Positions 43,718 through 52,094 of a DNA stretch of 64,000 nucleotides are shown piece after piece. This DNA is from JACTOJ01 sp032335695. GTDB taxonomy: Bacteria > Bacillota > Clostridia > Clostridiales > Clostridiaceae. The notes below the pieces were generated by a model. The model made no database searches and was not told where the DNA came from. It saw only the letters and a list, made by a program, of their open reading frames with translations. The position numbers and the translations under genes are program-made. The DNA lies in NCBI RefSeq assembly GCF_032335695.1, contig NZ_JACTOJ010000009.1, positions 62,001 through 126,000 on the forward strand, given 5' to 3'. The number at the start of each line of letters is the position of its first letter. Position 1 is the first letter of the stretch.

Positions 43718-44293
43718 ATGAAAAAGGCACATTTAGCAGTAATTATAGCTATTTCCATGGGAACCATTATAGGCGCATATGGAATTGGCGCAAAATTAGC
43801 AGATGGAAAGAATGGCACTTATGCAACCAACAGCTATTCTTCAAGTTCAAATAATAATTCAACTCAAACAGCGTCTAACTCTCAAGGAAATAGCAATGAG
43901 AGTACAACTTCCCAATCTGGCAGCAGCTCAAATCAGAGCTCCCAGCAGTCCAGTGGCGGAGGTAATAGCAGTACAGCAGATGCTTCTAAGGGTAGTTCCA
44001 CTAGCGCTTCTAATAATACATCAGCAGCCTATAAGGATGGAACTTATTCAGGCGAAGGTACTGGACATAGCCCCGGATTAAATGTTAAGGTTACAGTGAA
44101 AAGTGGAAAAATTTACAGCGTACAGGTTGGAGACAATAATGAAACACCTAGAATTGCTGATGGTGCCATAAATGTTGTCCCTGGAGAAATAGTTAAGGCT
44201 CAATCTGTAAATGTAGATGCGGTGTCAGGAGCTACGAGAACTAGTAATGGAATAATGGAAGCTGTAGCAGATGCCTTAAGCAAAGCCAAGTAA
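43718..44293 (+). CDS. Membrane-anchored FMN-binding protein
   Basis: Protein of about 191 residues: an N-terminal membrane segment (AHLAVIIAISMGTIIGAYGIG), a long Ser/Asn/Gln-rich linker (about 35-108), and one FMN_bind domain that ends in DAVSGATRTSNG. The Thr in SGAT is the usual covalent FMN attachment site for ApbE. No lipobox is seen, so it is probably a membrane-anchored surface redox carrier. The ATG is preceded by GGAGAGAT. Its C-terminal part is very similar, at the DNA level, to the end of the next gene. Confidence 0.85.
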   Translation: MKKAHLAVIIAISMGTIIGAYGIGAKLADGKNGTYATNSYSSSSNNNSTQTASNSQGNSNESTTSQSGSSSNQSSQQSSGGGNSSTADASKGSSTSASNNTSAAYKDGTYSGEGTGHSPGLNVKVTVKSGKIYSVQVGDNNETPRIADGAINVVPGEIVKAQSVNVDAVSGATRTSNGIMEAVADALSKAK

Positions 44294-44394
44294 AGATAAT
44301 GATAAATATATAAGATGGAATCTCTGTGGCTCGGTACCACATTTATTAAAATTATATATAGATAGATAAAACACAGGATTATGGAGGAAAGAAT

Positions 44395-46041
44395 ATGAAG
44401 AAAATATCAAAATTGCAGATTGCTAGAATGATTTCACAATTAGCATTTTTAATATTATTACCTGGGCTATTTACTCTTACTTTTAGTGGAATAAAGCAGA
44501 TATACCAAATGATATACAATGGAAATACTAGCTTAACTGAGTTGATTCCTAACCTTTTAGAAGTGTTCGCAATATTTCCTATAACTATAGTTTTGGGAAG
44601 ATTTTTCTGCGGCTGGATGTGTGCCTTTGGAACTATGAATGATATTATATATTTGATTTCAAGTAAGATTTTCAAAGTCAAATACAGAGTAAGCGAAAAA
44701 GTGGATTCGGTTTTAAAATATTTTAAATATGTTCTGCTGGCATTTATAGTTATAGCTATGTGGTCCACTAGTTCAAAGATTTTTGAAGGTGCTAGTCCTT
44801 GGGATGCGTTTGCACAGCTTACAGATATAAAAGCAGCTTTAACCGAATATACAATAGGCTTTATATTATTACTTATGATAATTGTAGGAGCAGCTTTTAT
44901 AGAAAGATTTTTTTGCAGATATTTATGTCCTTTGGGAGCAATGTTTACTATAACCTCAAAGCTTAGAATCTTTAAGATAAGCAAGCCTACAGAAAAATGT
45001 GGTAAATGCAGAATATGCACAAATAACTGCCCAATGGGCATTCCTCTTTACAAGAGCGAGAAAGTAACTAGCGGAGAATGTATAAGCTGCTTTAAATGCA
45101 CCAGTGTATGCCCTAGAAAGAATACACAAGTTACAGTAAGCGGTGAAAAGATAAATTCAGCGTTGGCGGCTTCTATAGCTATCGGAGCATTTACAGGCAT
45201 ATATGCTATCAACAATGTTGTTTTAGGAAGCAACAAAAACAATGCCTATAGCATAAGCAGTTCTGCTTCCAATAAGACTTTACAAGGTAACTATAAGGAT
45301 GGAACTTACACTGGAGAAGGCACAGGATTTAGACCAGGACTTCAAGTACAGGTTACCATAAAAAGCAACAAGATTACCAATATAGAAATATTAAGTGATA
45401 ATGAAACACCTAATTATTTTAGCCAAGCTTCTAGCACTATTCCTCAGGAAATAATAGCAGCACAATCAGTTCAAGTTGATGCAGTATCTGGAGCTACTAG
45501 AAGCAGTAACGGAATAATGGAGGCAGTATCAAATGCATTAAATTCCGCAGAAGGCGGAAGCTCTTCTTCAACTAGCAATGCAACAACAAACAGTAATGCA
45601 AGTACAAATAGCGATTCAAATACAACTGCTTCAACATCACAAAGTGATAACAGCCAAACAGCTGATTCCAATTCTGATAGCTCTTCAAGCCAAAGCGCTC
45701 AGCAGTCAAGTACAGCTGACAATAACAGCAGTGAAAGCAATCAGAGTAATAGTGGTACAACCAGTAATTCAACAGCTTATAAAGATGGAACTTACACCGG
45801 AGAAGGGACTGGATTTAGACCTGGGCTCAATGTAACGGTTACTGTAAAAGGCGGTAAGATTACTGGTGTGACTGTTGGATATAATAATGAAACTCCACGG
45901 TTCTCAAGTGAACCTATACAGGTTATTCCAGAAGAGATAGTAAAAGCTCAATCTGTTAATGTGGACGCCGTATCAGGTGCCACCAGAACTAGCAATGGAA
46001 TAATGGAAGCTGTAACAGATGCCTTAAGCAAAGCTAAGTAA
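44395..46041 (+). CDS. Membrane polyferredoxin with two FMN-binding domains
   Basis: Fusion protein of 548 residues. The N-terminal half is NapH/YccM-like: four to five membrane helices with ILGRFFCGWMCAFGTMND and FFCRYLCPLGAMF, each with a Cys motif. Two 4Fe-4S sites follow: CGKCRICTNNCPMGIP and CISCFKCTSVCPRK (near 205-240). After a single helix come two FMN_bind domains (about 300-385 and 460-548), each with DAVSGATR, separated by a Ser/Thr/Asn linker. It probably passes electrons across the membrane to surface-bound FMN, then to an external acceptor. Whether electrons come from a quinol or ferredoxin is unknown. ATG after GGAGG. Confidence 0.88.
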   Translation: MKKISKLQIARMISQLAFLILLPGLFTLTFSGIKQIYQMIYNGNTSLTELIPNLLEVFAIFPITIVLGRFFCGWMCAFGTMNDIIYLISSKIFKVKYRVSEKVDSVLKYFKYVLLAFIVIAMWSTSSKIFEGASPWDAFAQLTDIKAALTEYTIGFILLLMIIVGAAFIERFFCRYLCPLGAMFTITSKLRIFKISKPTEKCGKCRICTNNCPMGIPLYKSEKVTSGECISCFKCTSVCPRKNTQVTVSGEKINSALAASIAIGAFTGIYAINNVVLGSNKNNAYSISSSASNKTLQGNYKDGTYTGEGTGFRPGLQVQVTIKSNKITNIEILSDNETPNYFSQASSTIPQEIIAAQSVQVDAVSGATRSSNGIMEAVSNALNSAEGGSSSSTSNATTNSNASTNSDSNTTASTSQSDNSQTADSNSDSSSSQSAQQSSTADNNSSESNQSNSGTTSNSTAYKDGTYTGEGTGFRPGLNVTVTVKGGKITGVTVGYNNETPRFSSEPIQVIPEEIVKAQSVNVDAVSGATRTSNGIMEAVTDALSKAK

Positions 46042-46053
46042 AGATAATTATAG

Positions 46054-46085
46054 AATACGCATGGTCTTAGGCCATGCGTATTTTT
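46054..46085. terminator. Bidirectional terminator
   Basis: AATACGCATGG and CCATGCGTATT arms around a seven-base loop with TTTTT on the plus strand, between the flavin operon and the convergent AI-2E gene. Confidence 0.88.
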
Positions 46086-47181
46086 ATGAACGTTTAGTTT
46101 CGTATTTTTCATCTATAAAGTTTTGGATAAGAGTTTTTATTACAGCGGCAAGAGGTATAGCAAGAAACATTCCTAAAGCTCCATATATGGCACCGCCTAT
46201 GGTTATAGCTATAATTATAAATATTGGATTTAAGCCTACCTTTTGCCCTATTATTCTAGGAGAAAGATACCATCCGTCAAATAATGATAGAGTGATTACT
46301 AAAATAATAAGTTTTATAGTATCTGTGGTACTAGAAAATATGGTTAATATTGAAGTAGGTACAAGACCTATTATGTTTCCAAAGTAAGGTATAAGATTTG
46401 TTATGCCAATTACTAGACTTATCAATAAAGAATATTTTACTGACATAAGACTGAGGCCTATGAAGCAAAGCAATCCGATTATCAGAGAATCTATTGACTT
46501 GCCTATTACATATTGTTTAAAAACCAAATTTATTGAGGACATAAATGAAAAAAATTTCATTGATTTTTCCTTTGACAAAAACGAAGAAAATATTTTTTTA
46601 GTGTAGGATAGCATAGGTTCTTTATCTTTAAGTAGATAAATAGAAATAATAATGCCTGTAAAAATATTGAAAAGGCTTGATGATATATTAACCATTTTTG
46701 AGAAAATGGAACTTATGCTAAGCTGAAGTATCGATGTAGCCTGAGTTATTATGTCGTTTATATTATTGGTTATATATGTATTTACGCCGTACTTGATGAA
46801 AAGCTTATTAGTCATTATATTAGAATTTACATAATGTTCAGCATTAAGTACAAAACTTGGAAGCTTATTAATAAGATCTGATACACTTTTAATCATACTT
46901 GGTATTATTAATATTAAAAGTAAGGTGATGAAGGAGAAAAACAGCAAATAGGTAATGAATATGCTCATAACTCTTTTGGTTTTAAAAGTAAGTTCTATTT
47001 TCAGCATTAGAGGATTTAAAATATAAGCTATAGCAAATCCCCAAAAAAAATAGCTTATAAGAGACATAAGATCTCTAAGACCGTGAGTAAAAATACTAAC
47101 ATTATCTAAAAGCTTATAGAATAGAATAGTAAAAATAATTATAGGTATAAGATTAAAATACTCAAATCTTTTGAAATTCAT
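46084..47181 (-). CDS. AI-2E family transporter (UPF0118)
   Basis: Polytopic membrane protein of about 365 residues with seven to eight helices. The family is named for export of autoinducer-2 but several members transport Na+/H+ or other solutes. Recognised segments: FFWGFAIAYILNPL, LINKLPSFV, IVNISSSLFNIFTGIIISIYLLKDKE (as pieces, FNIFTGIIISIYLLKD), GLTNLIPYFGNIIGLVPTS and GWYLSPRIIGQKVGLNPI, with FLAIPLAAVIK at the C-terminus. The ATG at 47181 follows AGGGGTG; a longer frame starting at 47238 has no site. Confidence 0.87.
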   Translation of the reverse strand: MNFKRFEYFNLIPIIIFTILFYKLLDNVSIFTHGLRDLMSLISYFFWGFAIAYILNPLMLKIELTFKTKRVMSIFITYLLFFSFITLLLILIIPSMIKSVSDLINKLPSFVLNAEHYVNSNIMTNKLFIKYGVNTYITNNINDIITQATSILQLSISSIFSKMVNISSSLFNIFTGIIISIYLLKDKEPMLSYTKKIFSSFLSKEKSMKFFSFMSSINLVFKQYVIGKSIDSLIIGLLCFIGLSLMSVKYSLLISLVIGITNLIPYFGNIIGLVPTSILTIFSSTTDTIKLIILVITLSLFDGWYLSPRIIGQKVGLNPIFIIIAITIGGAIYGALGMFLAIPLAAVIKTLIQNFIDEKYETKRS

Positions 47182-47287
47182 CAAATAAACACCCCTACAA
47201 AATGAGAATATTATGCTATAAATTAATATAAGTTGCAATAAGATAATTATAGCATAATATAGTAATTTGTAAGAGTGTATTTATATT

Positions 47288-47833
47288 TTATAATAAGGAT
47301 TTTATGAAATCCTCCATATCCATAGGCTCTACTGTAGGTTCAAATCTAGCTGCGGGATTACCATTTTTATCCATAATAAACTTTGTAAAGTTCCATTTAA
47401 TAGAATTACCTATTAAATATTCAGGAAATTTTTCTTCAAGAAAACTTTGAAATATTTTAGCACTAATATTATCTGTGTTAAATCCTTTAAAAGGAAGAAC
47501 TGAGGTAAGATAAGAGAATATTGGATTCATGTTTTTTCCGCGCACTTCAATTTTTTCTGAAATTGGGAAGGAAACACCATAATTTAGCTGGCAAAAATTT
47601 TTAGCTTCACTGCTGCTTCCTGGTTCTTGATCAGCAAATTGATTGCAGGGAAAACCTATTATTTCAACCCCTTTTTCACTATATTTTTCATATAGTTTTT
47701 CCAAATCTTCATATTGAGGAGTAAAACCACATTTACTAGCCGTGTTAACTAAAATAAGAACTTTTCCTTTATACTTGTCAAAAGAAATAGTATCCCCATC
47801 TGCTGTTTTAAAAGAGAAATCATAAATATTCAT
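47288..47833 (-). CDS. Glutathione peroxidase-family thiol peroxidase 1
   Basis: Reduces hydroperoxides with thiols; bacterial members usually use thioredoxin. The peroxidatic Cys is in VNTASKCGFTPQYEDLE (about 29-45), where Sec sits in animal enzymes. Gln and Trp partners are in GFPCNQFADQEPG and IKWNFTKF (about 157-164). It contains an extra 20-odd residues before IKWNFTKF compared with its neighbour (181 against 158 residues). The resolving Cys is probably in PCNQF. ATG after a TTGGAGG site. The two peroxidase genes flank cvfB. Confidence 0.9.
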   Translation of the reverse strand: MNIYDFSFKTADGDTISFDKYKGKVLILVNTASKCGFTPQYEDLEKLYEKYSEKGVEIIGFPCNQFADQEPGSSSEAKNFCQLNYGVSFPISEKIEVRGKNMNPIFSYLTSVLPFKGFNTDNISAKIFQSFLEEKFPEYLIGNSIKWNFTKFIMDKNGNPAARFEPTVEPMDMEDFIKSLL

Positions 47834-47940
47834 AAAAAACCTCCAATATGTTTAAATTGATAAAAATTAAATTGCATACAATGTAATGTGGTATAATGTT
47901 ATCACTACTCAATAATTATGTCAATATATAGGTAAATAAA

Positions 47941-47987
47941 ACTGCAATTCGTAATATGAAATTTGTAAATTACGAATTGCAGTTTTA
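47941..47987. terminator. Bidirectional terminator between peroxidase 1 region and cvfB
   Basis: A perfect 15-base stem ACTGCAATTCGTAAT with its complement around a 13-base loop, with TTTTATT on the right and TTTTATTT on the leftward strand. It terminates cvfB. Confidence 0.9.
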
Positions 47988-47993
47988 TTAAGC

Positions 47994-48836
47994 TTATTTA
48001 TTAAGCTTAGTGCCATTTTCATCTTGAGTTATTAAATGCTTTTTCATTAGTCCGCCTAGAGCATTTTTGAAAGTATTTTTGCTTACACTAAAGGCAGCAT
48101 ATATATCTTCAGGATTACTTTTATCATTAAAGGACATAAAGCCGTTATGAGCTTCCAGATAATTTAATATAACCTCCTGCATTTCAGTTCTCTCATCCTT
48201 AGCATGTTTCCTTGGGGTGAGTCCTAATTTTTTGTCTTCATATATTTTTATGATACTTAAATCTAATATATCACCATGATAAAGTTTTGAAAAATATTCT
48301 GTGTTTAAAATAACACCTCTATATCTATTATCTACTGCTATCATGGCACTTCCGTTAGACTGAAATCCGTATACTGTACCTTTTACGTGATCTCCTACAT
48401 TAAATTGACTGCTTTCCATTAAGTATTTATCTATATTTGCCGTAGCTGCTATCCTTCCTGTTTTATCTAAATATATGTAGAATAAATAAGAATTTCCTTC
48501 AAGCAGACCATAGGGCTTTTCTTTTAATGGAACTAGTATATCTCTTTCCAGTCCGAAATCTACAAAGCTGCCTATTTTAGTATTAGATACAACTTTTAAA
48601 TATGCTAAGTCTCCAACTTTGGCTAAAGGCTTCTTTAGGGTTGCCACAGGTCTATCCTTAGAGTCTCTGTATAAGAACACTTCCACTGAGTCATCTATAT
48701 ATAACTCAACACCATAAGTGCTTTTTTTGGGAATCAATACATCATCGGAGGTATTGCCTGTTTCAGCATCGAGGAAGTATCCAAAATCAGTTTCTCTAAC
48801 TACTTTTAAATTATTATAATCACCAATTTTTATCAA
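47994..48836 (-). CDS. cvfB: CvfB-type S1 RNA-binding protein
   Basis: RNA-binding regulator. The N-terminal region carries three S1-like OB folds (about 1-65, 68-130 and 145-210), with GDYNNLKVVRETDFGYFLD, VGDLAYLKVVSNTKIGSFVDFG and YGFQSNGSAMIAVDN as their first strands (the first two in pieces). The C-terminal winged helix spans about 215-280 (LNYLEAHNGFMSFNDKS, VSKNTFKNALGGLMK). In Staphylococcus, CvfB affects virulence and RNA degradation; the clostridial role is unknown. No strong ribosome site is seen (AGGAGTGTTAAAAT precedes the ATG). Length of 280 is normal. Confidence 0.9.
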   Translation of the reverse strand: MIKIGDYNNLKVVRETDFGYFLDAETGNTSDDVLIPKKSTYGVELYIDDSVEVFLYRDSKDRPVATLKKPLAKVGDLAYLKVVSNTKIGSFVDFGLERDILVPLKEKPYGLLEGNSYLFYIYLDKTGRIAATANIDKYLMESSQFNVGDHVKGTVYGFQSNGSAMIAVDNRYRGVILNTEYFSKLYHGDILDLSIIKIYEDKKLGLTPRKHAKDERTEMQEVILNYLEAHNGFMSFNDKSNPEDIYAAFSVSKNTFKNALGGLMKKHLITQDENGTKLNK

Positions 48837-48869
48837 TTTATTTTAACACTCCTACATTTAATATTTTGC

Positions 48870-48911
48870 CTCTGTTTTAAATCAGTGTTGATTTTTAGGC
48901 TGATTTAAAAC
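48870..48911. repeat. Short palindromic repeat, copy S4
   Basis: CTCTGTTTTAAATCAGTGT, loop TGATTTTT, then AGGCTGATTTAAAAC. The right arm has a short replacement, and the outer end is missing. It lies upstream of cvfB and of peroxidase gene 2. Confidence 0.75.
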
Positions 48912-49116
48912 TTGATTTTATGACAACGTCTTTTAATATATTATTTTAACATATTTTATAGATTATAAACAGACAGTGAAATCAAACTTAACGAATTAAT
49001 TAATTTTATTTAATTTTATAAAATTATATTTAATACAATTTAAAGTGTGATATACTATGTTTATAGAAGATGTTTGAAAAACGTTTATTAAAATTAATTA
49101 AAGGAGTTGTTAGTAA

Positions 49117-49593
49117 ATGGGAGTTTACGATTTTAATGCTGCCACTATAGAAGGAGAAGATATAAGTTTAAAAAATTATCAAGGGAAGGTACTGCTTATA
49201 GTAAATACTGCTAGTAAGTGTGGATTTACACCTCAGTATAAGGATCTAGAAAATTTGTATCAAAAGCTAGGGAATGAAAAGTTTGAGATATTAGGTTTCC
49301 CATGCAACCAATTTGCTAATCAAGAGCCAGGAAATAGCGAGGATATAAAGAATTTCTGTGAAATAAATTATGGAGTTACATTTCAGATATTTGAAAAAGT
49401 AGATGTTAAAGGGCCTAATTCACATCCTTTATTTAAGTATCTCACAGAACAGAAAAAGGGGCTTTTGGGAGGAGCTATCAAATGGAATTTTACTAAATTC
49501 CTTATAGATGCTAATGGAAATGTAGTGGATAGATTTGCCCCTACCACATCACCAGCAAAATTAGAAGAAGACATAAAGAAACTAATGGTTTAG
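49117..49593 (+). CDS. Glutathione peroxidase-family thiol peroxidase 2
   Basis: 158 residues, the standard size. The peroxidatic Cys is in VNTASKCGFTPQYKDLENL (part). The Gln is in GFPCNQFANQEPG and the Trp in IKWNFTKFLID. Its sequence is close to peroxidase 1 over the N-terminal half but lacks the insert. ATG after AAAGGAG. It converges on the OhrR-type gene, which shares a terminator. Two close peroxidase genes separated by cvfB suggest duplication. Confidence 0.93.
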   Translation: MGVYDFNAATIEGEDISLKNYQGKVLLIVNTASKCGFTPQYKDLENLYQKLGNEKFEILGFPCNQFANQEPGNSEDIKNFCEINYGVTFQIFEKVDVKGPNSHPLFKYLTEQKKGLLGGAIKWNFTKFLIDANGNVVDRFAPTTSPAKLEEDIKKLMV

Positions 49594-49605
49594 TGAAATT
49601 TTATT

Positions 49606-49657
49606 AAAAAACTGTGACTTAAAATGTCTATATTGATTTTAAGTCACAGTTTTTTTA
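49606..49657. terminator. Bidirectional terminator between peroxidase 2 and ohrR
   Basis: A long stem AAAACTGTGACTTAAAAT and its complement with a short AT loop, and T-runs on both sides. Confidence 0.9.
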
Positions 49658-50104
49658 TTGACAAGTGTTATCTAAATCAAGATTTTTAAAAATTTTATCC
49701 AATCTTATCTTCAAATCATATAATTCCTGTAGATTTGCATTAGTAGCTTTTATTATGTTCTCCGGAATTGAGAGAGCTTTTTCTCTAAGGTTCATACCTT
49801 TAGGAGTGATAGTTATCCATAAAAGCCTTTCGTCCTCCTTGGAACGTTCACGTATGATAAGACCAGCTGCTTCTAATTTTTTTAGAAGAGGAGTTAAAGT
49901 TCCAGAATCCAGATGAAGCTTGTGCCCCATATCTTTTAACGTGATTTTCTCGTGTTCCCATAGCACTAACATTACTAAATATTGAGGATAGGTAATATTT
50001 AATTCATCCAAAAATGGACGATATGCTTTAATAATGGCTCTGGAAAAAGCATAAGCTGAGAAGCAGAGTTGGTTATCTAATTTTAATATATCAAAATTAT
50101 CCAT
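49655..50104 (-). CDS. ohrR: OhrR-type MarR-family peroxide sensor
   Basis: Organic-hydroperoxide-sensing repressor. Its start MDNFDILKLDNQLCFSAYAF has the reactive Cys at residue 14, matching Cys15 of Bacillus OhrR. Tyr residues are in YRPFLDELNITYPQYLVM, the winged-helix core is in KDMGHKLHLDSGTLTPLLKKLE, and the wing is in RSKEDERLLWITIT. It keeps only the one N-terminal Cys plus one in the C-terminal tail (NTC), so it may be a one- or two-Cys type. The ATG at 50104 follows AAAGGA. Likely target genes are the peroxidases beside it. Confidence 0.88.
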   Translation of the reverse strand: MDNFDILKLDNQLCFSAYAFSRAIIKAYRPFLDELNITYPQYLVMLVLWEHEKITLKDMGHKLHLDSGTLTPLLKKLEAAGLIIRERSKEDERLLWITITPKGMNLREKALSIPENIIKATNANLQELYDLKIRLDKIFKNLDLDNTCQ

Positions 50105-50320
50105 ATCTATCATCCTTTCTATGACATCAAATGTTGTTACGCTCAAATAAAATTACAACGTATATGTAGATTATAATAAAAAAATTAGATTTTGTTAATA
50201 TATTTCACCATATATAATTGTATAAAATTTATTTTTTTATAACTATGCATAAAAATATGTTGCAAAATTTTAGCAGTAACATTAAAATAAATTAAAATTA
50301 TGTATTAGGCAGGTAATATT

Positions 50321-51097
50321 ATGTATTATAATTTGTTTTTTTCTTTTATCATATACGCCTTTCTTGGATGGGCATTAGAGGTTATCTTTAAGCTTATAAC
50401 TGAAAAGAAATTCATAAATAGAGGATTTTTACATGGTCCTCTGTGTCCAATATATGGAATCACAGGAATGATAATGATGATGATAGCTCCTTATATGGAA
50501 AATAACGTAGTATATATCTTTTTTAGCGGAACCATAATGGCTACAATTGCCGAACTTATAGTAGGATATCTGCTTGAAAAACTATTTGATACAAAGTGGT
50601 GGGATTACTCTAAAAATGTATTGAATTACAAGGGTTATATTTGTTTGCAATTTTCTTTAGGCTGGGGATTGCTAGCCGTTATTTCAATAATATTCATCAA
50701 TCCTTTGGTAGAAAATATAATCAAATTTATGATAGAATATTTTGGACAACCATTATATCAGACTTTGCTGGTTTTACTCGTAATAGATATAACTTTAACC
50801 ATAAATGATCTTATTGAGTTTAAAAGGTTATTTATTGAATTGCAGGATATATTATCAGAAATAAAGCTTAATGTAGATATGCTGGTTGAAAAGGCCAATA
50901 GTAATGATGTTAAAACTGTTATCCAAGAGAAGATAAAATCTTTGGAGAAGATGCAATTAAATCTTTTGGGAAGACTTAATTTTAAACAAAAAATTCTTTT
51001 AAAAGCTTATCCTAAATTATACTCTCGTAGATATAATGAAGCTATAATCGATATTAGAAAAAAATTAGATAGATTAAAATCTAAAAAACTAAGATAA
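50321..51097 (+). CDS. CmpB-like putative ABC-transporter type IV membrane protein
   Basis: Integral membrane protein of 258 residues in the family annotated as a putative ABC-transporter type IV. It has a helix near 5-25 with IIYAFLGWALEVIFK, the segment INRGFLHGPLCPIYGITGM (about 32-50), further helices to about 155, and WWDYSKNVLNYKGYICLQFSLGWG. The C-terminal 90 residues are a charged coiled coil (LVEKANSNDVKTVIQEKIKS). The ATG follows AGGCAGGT. No adjacent ATPase gene, so transport by ABC mechanism is not shown. Confidence 0.8.
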   Translation: MYYNLFFSFIIYAFLGWALEVIFKLITEKKFINRGFLHGPLCPIYGITGMIMMMIAPYMENNVVYIFFSGTIMATIAELIVGYLLEKLFDTKWWDYSKNVLNYKGYICLQFSLGWGLLAVISIIFINPLVENIIKFMIEYFGQPLYQTLLVLLVIDITLTINDLIEFKRLFIELQDILSEIKLNVDMLVEKANSNDVKTVIQEKIKSLEKMQLNLLGRLNFKQKILLKAYPKLYSRRYNEAIIDIRKKLDRLKSKKLR

Positions 51098-51208
51098 GCT
51101 TGAGAAAAATTTTAAATGGTGTTATAATTTCCGTCGAATGAAAAAATGTAATTTTAATAACAGAATATTAAAATATAATATGATAGTAAGCTAATAGGAG
51201 GAAATGAA

Positions 51209-51829
51209 ATGAAGGATGCGTTTGTCATAGGGATAGCAGGGGGAACAGGTTCAGGAAAAACAACCCTTGCTAAGAGATTAAAGGAAGGCTTTGAAGATGA
51301 TGTTATTTTGCTATGTCAAGATAACTATTATAAATCTTTTGATTCTCTTAGCTTTGAAGAAAGGGTTAAACTGAATTATGATCATCCAGATTCCTTTGAT
51401 AACGAACTGATGATAAGTCAGTTAAAAATGCTTAAATCTATGCAGACGATTGATAGACCTGTATATTCTTTTGTGGAGCATAGACGACTTGAAGAAATAG
51501 TTGTAGAAACTCCCAAAAAGGTAATAATAGTTGAAGGAATATTGTTATTTGAAAATAAAAATCTTATAGATTTAATGGATATAAAAGTTTTTGTTGATAC
51601 TGATGCGGATTTAAGATTTATAAGAAGACTTACCAGGGATATACATGAGAGAGGCAGAGACATAGACTCTGTAGTAAATCAATATTTAAATACAGTAAGA
51701 CCAATGCATGAGGCTTTCGTTGAACCTAGCAAAAAAAGAGCTGACATAATAATTCCAGAGGGCGGAATGAATGATGCTGCGGTGCTGATGCTGCTTGATA
51801 AGATTAAGATGGTACTTGCGCATCAATAA
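51209..51829 (+). CDS. udk: Uridine kinase
   Basis: Phosphorylates uridine or cytidine with ATP or GTP in pyrimidine salvage. P-loop GGTGSGKTT (about 11-19), QDNYYKSF (about 37-44), the NYDHPDSFD substrate segment (about 56-64), RLEEIVV, IIVEGILLFEN (about 108-118) and the lid region RRLTRDIHERGRDIDSV. 206 residues, normal size. ATG after AGGAGG. Monocistronic by spacing; family R repeat lies directly downstream. Confidence 0.95.
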   Translation: MKDAFVIGIAGGTGSGKTTLAKRLKEGFEDDVILLCQDNYYKSFDSLSFEERVKLNYDHPDSFDNELMISQLKMLKSMQTIDRPVYSFVEHRRLEEIVVETPKKVIIVEGILLFENKNLIDLMDIKVFVDTDADLRFIRRLTRDIHERGRDIDSVVNQYLNTVRPMHEAFVEPSKKRADIIIPEGGMNDAAVLMLLDKIKMVLAHQ

Positions 51830-51892
51830 TAGAATAGTGTAACTGAACATCCTTGCCTTTCCTCCAATAATAGGTTCGCAATGGATAAATTT

Positions 51893-51992
51893 TAATTAAG
51901 AAGTAAGAGGTAAAAATTAATAGCATTGAGGAAATCGTCTTTGTGAGCCGATTTCTTTTAATTTATAAAGAATTCATCAAGGATGAATTCTT
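51893..51992. repeat. Interspersed repeat family R, copy 2
   Basis: AATTAAGAAGTAAGAGGTAA, AATTAATAGC, ATTGAGGAAATCGTCT, GAGCCGATTTCTTT, and ending in the hairpin AATTCATC/GATGAATTC. Same order and spacing as copy 1 near 15.7 kb. It lies between udk and the EAL gene, outside any gene. Confidence 0.7.
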
Positions 51993-52094
51993 ACGATTAC
52001 TTTTAACTCTTAATTTTTAATTATTCACTTATTTTTATCTATTTCTCATTAAAATAATTTTATCTTCATTGTGCGAAAGCCAATTTTATAGAAT

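Noticed and set aside
44294..44394. Possible riboswitch between the FMN protein and polyferredoxin genes
   Set aside because: No FMN riboswitch consensus or stable multi-stem fold could be seen; only a short spacer.
45471..45835. Additional frames in the Ser/Thr/Asn linker of the polyferredoxin gene
   Set aside because: They are shadows of the low-complexity linker in other frames and have no ribosome sites.
49073..49090. GAAAAACGTTTATT before peroxidase 2 as a cre site
   Set aside because: The outer TG and CA positions do not fit the cre pattern.
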